Below are positions 59,752-64,000 of a stretch of DNA of 64,000 nt, piece by piece. Numbering within the stretch: position 1 is the first letter of the stretch; each line of letters starts with the position of its first letter. The DNA comes from Pectobacterium sp. A5351 (GTDB taxonomy: Bacteria > Pseudomonadota > Gammaproteobacteria > Enterobacterales > Enterobacteriaceae). The notes under the pieces are model-generated. The model was not told the DNA's origin and made no database searches. It was given only the letters and a program-made list of their open reading frames with translations. Made by a program: the position numbers and the translations under genes. The stretch is from NCBI RefSeq assembly GCF_028335745.1, contig NZ_CP116477.1, positions 2,418,001-2,482,000 of the forward strand, written 5' to 3'.

Positions 59752-60096
59752 CTATAGCCCCATCGCCACGGCCAGACAGACCGCCGCCACGATAATGGCG
59801 CGACGGATCAATGCCGCAGCAAATACCCGCTGGTAGCCATTTTTGACCGGGTATTCGCCGTGCTTCATCAGTTCCGAGTCATGTACCAGATACTGGCCCA
59901 ACAGCGCTTTGGGGAACAATGAACGGTCAAGCCAGTAGCCGAGAACCGCAGCGAGTGTGATTAGTGAGATTTTGTAAATGACGACGGGGAGTTGCTGCGG
60001 TGATACCAACGCGATCACAGCCAGCAGCAACACGGCAGTCAGTTGCCAGCCTAAAAGGCGCTTCAGGCGAGTGAGTCGAAAGAGGTTGAGTTTCAT
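59752..60096 (-). CDS. Putative holin
   Basis: A 114-residue membrane protein (MKLNLFRLTRLKRLLGW) with two to three hydrophobic helices (about 17-34, 40-58 and 92-112). It stands first in the lysis cassette directly before the endolysin, where the holin of Mu/BcepMu-type phages lies. The start is chosen at 60096; an in-frame upstream codon at 60189 would add 31 unlikely residues. The identity rests on position and topology. Confidence 0.72.
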   Translation of the reverse strand: MKLNLFRLTRLKRLLGWQLTAVLLLAVIALVSPQQLPVVIYKISLITLAAVLGYWLDRSLFPKALLGQYLVHDSELMKHGEYPVKNGYQRVFAAALIRRAIIVAAVCLAVAMGL

Positions 60097-60344
60097 TGCT
60101 GTCTCCTTATGTAAGTGGAGACAGCATGACGCATCGCGTCGCGCGGGGATTTTAAACGGCGTTAATAGTGGCAAAACAAGGGGGAACACCAGTATGGCAG
60201 GGAAAAGAGCGGCCTGTCTGGTGGTGGAACACCGGACAAGCCGTCAACACACAGATGCGACCTGTGAGTCAACCGAGGCTCTCCCGTTCTCGAGAACCGG
60301 AAAAGCCTACCGTATTTTCACCCTGTGAAAAAGGCTTACAGATA
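60097..60344. promoter_or_regulatory. Divergent region between lysis cassette and methylase, with palindrome
   Basis: This 248-base gap must hold the late promoter for the leftward lysis and structural genes and the promoter for the rightward methylase. It contains the perfect 12-base palindrome GTTCTCGAGAAC at 60286-60297, flanked by CC/GG that extend the symmetry. It may be a regulator site, but nothing shows which protein would bind. Confidence 0.45.
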
Positions 60345-61109
60345 ATGAAAGAGCAATCTTTGCCCATCGTTCCGTGGATTGGTGGAAAACGCCGTCTGGC
60401 CAAACACATCCTGCCACTGTTTCCTGTTCATACCTGCTATGTCGAGCCGTTCTGCGGCGCGGCAGCGTTGTATTTTCTGAAGCACCCTAGCAAGGCCGAG
60501 GTGATCAACGATATCAACGGCGAGTTGGTGAACCTCTACCGGGTAGTTAAACATCATTTGGAAGAGTTTGTACGGCAGTTCAAGTGGGCGCTGGTCAGCC
60601 GTCAGATATACAAATGGTTGCAGGCTGTACCAGAAGAGACGCTGACGGATATTCAGCGTGCAGCTCGGTTTTACTACCTGCAAAAACAGGCGTTCGGCGG
60701 CAAAGTGGAAGAGCGCACGTTTGGCACCGCAACGACTGCTCCACCACGTTTTAACCTGCTACGCATTGAGGAAGAACTGTCAATGGCACACCTGCGGCTA
60801 TCCCGAACGGTGATTGAACACCTTGACTGGGCAGAGTGTATCCAGCGCTATGATCGTCCACACACGTTGTTCTACTGCGACCCGCCATACTGGGGAACAG
60901 AAGGCTATGGCGTTGAGTTTGGGTTGGAAAACTACGTTCAGATGGCGCAACTGGCGCGGGAGATCAAAGGGAAGATGATTATCTCGGTGAACGATATACC
61001 AGAAATGCGACAGACGTTTGAGGGACTGAATCTACAGAGTGTGGGGATCAACTACAGCCTGTCTGGGAAACCAGCCCTACGGCGGGAGCTGGTTATTTGT
61101 AATTTTTGA
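60345..61109 (+). CDS. Dam-type DNA N6-adenine methyltransferase (D12 class)
   Basis: A 254-residue alpha-group methyltransferase that probably methylates adenine in phage or host DNA. The start MKEQSLPIVPWIGGKRRLA is chosen over an open frame reaching 60168. Motif X is PWIGGKRR, motif I PFCGAAALYF, and motif IV YCDPPYWGTEGYG carries the catalytic DPPY. No partner restriction enzyme is adjacent, so it looks like a solitary phage methylase that may guard against host restriction. It lies on the opposite strand to the late operon. Confidence 0.92.
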   Translation: MKEQSLPIVPWIGGKRRLAKHILPLFPVHTCYVEPFCGAAALYFLKHPSKAEVINDINGELVNLYRVVKHHLEEFVRQFKWALVSRQIYKWLQAVPEETLTDIQRAARFYYLQKQAFGGKVEERTFGTATTAPPRFNLLRIEEELSMAHLRLSRTVIEHLDWAECIQRYDRPHTLFYCDPPYWGTEGYGVEFGLENYVQMAQLAREIKGKMIISVNDIPEMRQTFEGLNLQSVGINYSLSGKPALRRELVICNF

Positions 61110-61200
61110 CCGAATCGACAATTTTCTGAAATTCTATCATTCAATAGGATATTACTGTCGGTTATTATACATGGCACATTTTATCGTAACGAGAAAAACC

Positions 61201-61482
61201 ATGAAAAAGTCAATTATATCAAGGGTGTTATTGTTTGCGTTTACACTCACAGCCGCAGGCTCCTGTTTGGCCGATAGTGTTATGAAGGCAGAGTTTAGAA
61301 CTATGCAAGAATGCTTATCTTCTATAAAGGCCCATTCAGGATCATCATCCTTGAAGGTGATTAGGGACAAGCCGGATATTGTGACGGGTTATTTATCAAA
61401 CGGGAAAAATTTCGCCTGCGAAAAGAAAGAGACAGGAACTAAAGGAACTTATTACGAAGGCTGGTATATGGTCAAAGATTAA
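61201..61482 (+). CDS. Small secreted protein of unknown function
   Basis: A 93-residue protein (MKKSIISRVLLFAFTLTAAG) with a clear Sec signal peptide cleaved near SCLA-DS. The mature domain of about 70 residues has two Cys (MQECLSS, NFACEKK) that could form a disulfide. An upstream ATG at 61171 would add ten residues; ACGAGA favours the start used. It is AT-rich compared with the structural genes and looks like prophage cargo. I do not recognise the family. Confidence 0.75.
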   Translation: MKKSIISRVLLFAFTLTAAGSCLADSVMKAEFRTMQECLSSIKAHSGSSSLKVIRDKPDIVTGYLSNGKNFACEKKETGTKGTYYEGWYMVKD

Positions 61483-61494
61483 TTCTGGCGTTCG

Positions 61495-61528
61495 ATCAGG
61501 GCCATATTCACACGAATCTGGCCCTGAT
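61495..61528. terminator. Bidirectional hairpin between two convergent cargo genes
   Basis: ATCAGGGCCA and TGGCCCTGAT form a perfect ten-base stem around a 14-base loop, between genes that end toward each other. T-runs are weak, so it may be an intrinsic terminator of moderate strength. Confidence 0.65.
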
Positions 61529-61546
61529 TATAGGGTGGTTTGTTGT

Positions 61547-62404
61547 CTATAGCGGTTGTGCCAAGAACCAGTTACCAATCTGCTGGCTTGGAACAAATCC
61601 AAACTTAACTCCGTTAAGAATAACCTCCTGAGAAGTCTCTGGTTCGTTCTGATAGTGTTCTACCAACTTCATCATAATTTTTGCAGGCTCGCCGGTGCCC
61701 ATTGTGTTTTCGCCAAGAACGGCAGAATACGCAGAAATTACAACAGCCATAACGTTCAAGCCAGATTCAGTTGTACCATCCCCGCTAGTAATAATCGTTA
61801 TTCCGGCTAATAGCCCTGTTTTTTTATCTACAGAACCAACCAGACCAATACGCTCATTAAACGAGTGATTAAATGTATTATTAACTTCACCCGATTGAAT
61901 TTTTATCTTTAGACGAAATGGTACGTCGTTTTTTGTTAAGTTTGCATTTATCCGCTTTGCAAATTCCTGCGGTGTTATATCAAAATATTTTTCTACTTGT
62001 TTTTTTGTCTCAGCTTTATCCTGTGGTGCTGGTGCTGGTGCTGGTGCTGGTGCTGGTGCTGGTGCTGGTGCTGGTGCTGGTGCTGGTGCTGGTGCTGGTG
62101 CTGGTGTCCTTTTATTTTCACAGTTCCATTCTGAAGAACCATCAGCTTTGTATGTTTCAAGGCATCCGTCATGTGGTTTTTGCGTGTTTTTGATCTCAGC
62201 AGATACATCTTGCACCGGCGCTTCTTTTTCTGGTGTTGGAACAAACGCTAGAAGAAAAGCTAAAGCAGCAACAGCACCAACACAAACACCGCTGAATTTA
62301 CTTAACCACGGTTTATTACCTTTCTTAATGAAAGTACGCGAAAGGTATTTAGCGACTAAGATCCAAATGACAATAGAACCAGCAATAATCAAAAATTCCT
62401 TCAT
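61547..62404 (-). CDS. Membrane protein with a long Pro-Ala repeat
   Basis: A 285-residue protein of unknown family. Two hydrophobic helices (about 4-20 and 36-56) are followed by a linker, a PAPAPA stretch at about 101-128, and a C-terminal domain of about 150 residues that contains LVGSVDKKTGLLAGITIITSG. The rigid Pro-Ala arm would hold the C-terminal domain away from the membrane, in the manner of TonB-type spacers. The repeat is 13 exact copies of one hexamer in DNA and may vary in copy number. It overlaps nothing and is separated from the next gene by nine bases. Confidence 0.72.
   Translation of the reverse strand: MKEFLIIAGSIVIWILVAKYLSRTFIKKGNKPWLSKFSGVCVGAVAALAFLLAFVPTPEKEAPVQDVSAEIKNTQKPHDGCLETYKADGSSEWNCENKRTPAPAPAPAPAPAPAPAPAPAPAPAPAPQDKAETKKQVEKYFDITPQEFAKRINANLTKNDVPFRLKIKIQSGEVNNTFNHSFNERIGLVGSVDKKTGLLAGITIITSGDGTTESGLNVMAVVISAYSAVLGENTMGTGEPAKIMMKLVEHYQNEPETSQEVILNGVKFGFVPSQQIGNWFLAQPL
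62025..62102 (+). repeat. Hexanucleotide microsatellite, 13 copies of GGTGCT
   Basis: GGTGCT repeats without interruption for 78 bases. On the coding (minus) strand each copy gives one Ala-Pro pair. Gain or loss of copies keeps the frame and alters only spacer length. Confidence 0.97.
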
Positions 62405-62413
62405 GTAATATCC

Positions 62414-62998
62414 TTATCTAAATAAAAAAGATGTAAAAAATCCTAAAAAGAAAACACCGACAAATACTTTAGGGTGAGTTTTTATGAGTTCTTGCCAATC
62501 CACTGCTTTAGGCTGTATGGGGTTTGGCTGGTGTTGCCGCAATTCATCTCGATCAAAATGGTCAAACGCTACTTGAAGTTGTTCACGGGATAAATCGTTG
62601 AGCGTTTTCGTACCAAATTTTTTCAAACAAAATCTATCGCGTTCTGTTGCGGTATCCACGGTTAATCGCAATATTTCGCTGACTAATCGGCGGCACTCTT
62701 TTGCCAGCTTAGCCTCTGCCAGTCTATGTCGCAGATACGTCTCAGCTTTATGATATTTCTTGGTTGTAATGCCATTGATACTGTGAACATCAATATGGGC
62801 ATGAACGGCTCGCCACAGATCTTTCTTAGGCTCGCCGCTGGCAGTAACAAGGTCATCTAGCAATTGGTGCAGGCGATGACGCTGAGCTGGAAGTAGCGAC
62901 TCATCATCTGTCGGGTTTTCACCTGAAGGGGGATGTATATTGATAATGTCTCTGGATGAGAACTGTCCCTGTGCAGTTCCATTAAATTCCTGCCGCAT
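62414..62998 (-). CDS. C-tail-anchored protein of unknown function
   Basis: A 194-residue protein with a soluble helical body and one hydrophobic C-terminal helix (about 177-193, VFVGVFFLGFFTSFLF), so it is probably tail-anchored facing the cytosol. The N-terminus contains NGTAQGQFSSRDIINI, a glycine-turn motif that resembles NGDISGQFAGNQIVNN at the repressor C-terminus next door. The ribosome binding site is GGAGATAGG-like just upstream. Position between repressor and cargo suggests a lysogenic function such as superinfection exclusion, which is an inference. Confidence 0.72.
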   Translation of the reverse strand: MRQEFNGTAQGQFSSRDIINIHPPSGENPTDDESLLPAQRHRLHQLLDDLVTASGEPKKDLWRAVHAHIDVHSINGITTKKYHKAETYLRHRLAEAKLAKECRRLVSEILRLTVDTATERDRFCLKKFGTKTLNDLSREQLQVAFDHFDRDELRQHQPNPIQPKAVDWQELIKTHPKVFVGVFFLGFFTSFLFR

Positions 62999-63030
62999 CC
63001 TATCTCCTTTATTACTGTGTGTTACTCGTT

Positions 63031-63444
63031 CTATTTATTTTTTTTATTACTGACCGCGCCATTATTAACAATCTGATTACCGGCAAATTGACCACTAATA
63101 TCGCCATTGAATATCTGAGGAGCAGCACCTTGCGGAACAGAACCAACTGTTAAAGCTGCGAGTACAGCAGACTTGACCGCTAATGGTGCAGATCGATAGT
63201 GATTAATCAATTCCAGTTCATCATTGGGTAAAGCCGCACTTGCTCTTACCCCTGTGACAACATACTGAACATCTAAGCCAAATTTTGCTAGCGCAGCCAA
63301 ATAAGAAGCATCAGGAAAACGCTCACCTTTTTCATAGTTTAGCTGGGTAAGTTTTTTCACTCCGCCGATCTCTCCCATAGCGGGCTGGCTCAATCCTAAC
63401 CGTTCACGTTCTTCTCTTAGGCGCTCGCCGATATAATTTTGCAT
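63031..63444 (-). CDS. Prophage repressor, XRE family
   Basis: A 137-residue regulator with an N-terminal Cro/C1-type helix-turn-helix (about 5-60, GERLREERERLGLSQPAMGE). The start MQNYIGERLREER is chosen because the longer frame to 63537 would run through the operator region and overlap the divergent gene. It lacks the LexA-type peptidase of lambda CI; instead the C-terminus has NGDISGQFAGNQIVNNGAV. It is divergent from the gp16-like gene, the immunity layout of BcepMu-type phages. Confidence 0.85.
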   Translation of the reverse strand: MQNYIGERLREERERLGLSQPAMGEIGGVKKLTQLNYEKGERFPDASYLAALAKFGLDVQYVVTGVRASAALPNDELELINHYRSAPLAVKSAVLAALTVGSVPQGAAPQIFNGDISGQFAGNQIVNNGAVSNKKNK

Positions 63445-63455
63445 ACTAATCTCTA

Positions 63456-63484
63456 TTGACTGGTATAAATTTTTATACCATAAT
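63456..63484 (+). promoter_or_regulatory. Early promoter with embedded palindromic operator
   Basis: A -35 box TTGACT (63456-63461), a 17-base spacer and a -10 box CATAAT (63479-63484) give a near-consensus sigma-70 promoter reading toward the gp16-like gene. The palindrome TGGTATAAA-TT-TTTATACCA at 63461-63480 fills the spacer, with nine-base perfect arms. Repressor bound there would block this promoter, and the opposite arm also offers a TATACC -10 candidate for the repressor gene itself. Confidence 0.78.
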
Positions 63485-63530
63485 CTACCACGTATTCTAC
63501 AAACATCATTGCATAACCGGAGGCCATAGC

Positions 63531-63719
63531 ATGACACCCGAACAAGTTAAAAACCGCTTGCAGCAACGCGGTATCACCATCACCCAATGGGCACGAGAGA
63601 ATGGCTACTCTCGTGAAGCGGTCTATCGCGTACTGAGCGGCATAACAAAAGCCAAGTACGGCCAGGCACATGAAATCGCCGTCAAACTCGGCCTTAAAAC
63701 CACGGCCCGTGCCGCCTGA
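63531..63719 (+). CDS. BcepMu gp16-like DNA-binding protein
   Basis: A 62-residue helix-turn-helix protein (MTPEQVKNRLQQRGITITQW) with the pattern of the BcepMu gp16 family: WARENGYSREAVYRVLSG, then AKYGQAHEIAVKLGL. A GGAGG ribosome binding site lies nine bases upstream. As the first rightward gene after the operator it is probably the Ner/Cro-like early regulator that turns down repressor transcription. Confidence 0.85.
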   Translation: MTPEQVKNRLQQRGITITQWARENGYSREAVYRVLSGITKAKYGQAHEIAVKLGLKTTARAA

Positions 63720-63745
63720 TATCTATCATCCTGCGTAACAGATTA

Positions 63746-63763
63746 TCACATATCGCAAAAAGG
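63746..63763 (+). other. Copy of the prophage-end-like motif in the early leader
   Basis: TCACATATCGCAAAAAG lies between the gp16-like gene and the next start. TCACATATCG also occurs at 36043-36052 in the same orientation inside the prophage right end. In Mu the transposase also binds an internal enhancer near the repressor, so a second class of transposase site is possible; ten exact bases is modest evidence. Confidence 0.35.
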
Positions 63764-63771
63764 GGAATGAC

Positions 63772-64000
63772 ATGACTAAGGCAAATGTTTCCAGCGCAGG
63801 CGCTCGGATCTTGCGCGTTCTCAAAGCGCTACGCGGCCATACCCTGAACGGGGTATCAAACGGTGAACTGGCGGCGGCGCTGGACGATTCTCCGGCCAAC
63901 GTTAACCGTGCCTTGAACACCCTTATTGAGGAAGGACTGGCGCAAAAACTGGATAACGGCAGGTTCGCCCTCTCGATGCAGGCGCTACAAATCGCCCAGG
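63772..64000 (+). CDS. IclR-type helix-turn-helix early protein, cut by window edge
   Basis: The first 76 codons (MTKANVSSAGARILRVLKAL) show a winged helix-turn-helix of the IclR kind, with SNGELAAALDDSPANVNRAL and LIEEGLAQKLDNGRFALS. An AGGGGAATGAC ribosome binding region precedes the ATG. It continues the rightward early operon after the gp16-like gene; transposition genes are expected next. The C-terminal part is not in view. Confidence 0.8.
   Translation, partial: MTKANVSSAGARILRVLKALRGHTLNGVSNGELAAALDDSPANVNRALNTLIEEGLAQKLDNGRFALSMQALQIAQ

Larger units (their letters stand above)
35983..64000 (-). mobile_element. Mu-like (BcepMu-type) transposable prophage, incomplete at right edge
   Basis: From 36075 to 60096 almost all genes lie on the minus strand in the order lysis, packaging, head, tail, fibre. 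A cargo block and the repressor switch follow at 60345-63719, and a rightward early gene is cut by the window edge. Packaging and head proteins belong to Mu families (gp26, gp27, gp28 terminase, gp29 portal, gpF, gpG, gp36, gp37), tail proteins are P2-type and contractile, and the early control gene is BcepMu gp16-like. Over 28 kb is visible. The transposase genes and the other end are predicted beyond 64000. Confidence 0.88.

Noticed and set aside
61993..62244. Frame encoding a His-Gln repeat across the hexamer microsatellite
   Set aside because: Out-of-frame reading of the Pro-Ala repeat gene; the Pro-Ala frame is longer and has membrane helices and a folded domain.

Overview
The window is a stretch of an enterobacterial chromosome, most likely Pectobacterium (soft-rot group). 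The core genes follow the Escherichia coli order pepN/pncB, asnS, ompF, aspC, gloC, mepK, ldtD, mukBEF-cmoM, elyC, ycbJ, kdsB, ycaR, lpxK, msbA, ycaI. A secreted family-9 pectate lyase sits inside that order, and two families of dispersed intergenic repeats occur between genes. The genus is inferred from the pectate lyase, the synteny and the protein similarity I recognise; no database search was run.

Region 1-28.6 kb is core genome. It holds aminopeptidase N (cut by the window edge), NAD salvage, Asn-tRNA synthetase, an osmoporin with an OmpR-type upstream region and aspartate aminotransferase. It continues with three envelope or hydrolase genes (gloC, mepK, ldtD), the MukBEF condensin operon headed by cmoM, elyC and ycbJ, the pectate lyase, and an LPS/lipid A block (kdsB, ycaR, lpxK, msbA) followed by the ComEC homologue ycaI. 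The ycaQ gene found between lpxK and ycaR in E. coli is absent.

Region 28.6-35 kb is a synteny switch. After ycaI, where E. coli has ihfB and rpsA, the sequence moves to tmaR (yeeX) and sbcB, which are neighbours elsewhere in E. coli. Between them lies a four-gene ferric-siderophore ABC importer with a Fur-like box upstream.

Region 35.0-64.0 kb begins with an IS10-like insertion sequence whose transposase is cut at its first catalytic Asp region by the right end of a Mu-like transposable prophage. That end is inferred at about 35983 from a TG terminus and two 13-bp direct repeats 23 bp apart that resemble MuA-binding sites. The prophage runs off the right edge. Late genes are all on the minus strand: lysis (holin, transglycosylase, nested Rz/Rz1), Mu/BcepMu-type packaging and head genes, a contractile P2-type tail, tail fibre and fibre assembly. 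A cargo block (Dam-type methylase, secreted protein, Pro-Ala repeat membrane protein, C-tail-anchored protein) separates lysis from the immunity switch. The switch is a leftward XRE repressor and a rightward BcepMu gp16-like gene, divided by a palindrome lying inside a near-consensus promoter. The transposase genes and the other prophage end should lie beyond base 64000.
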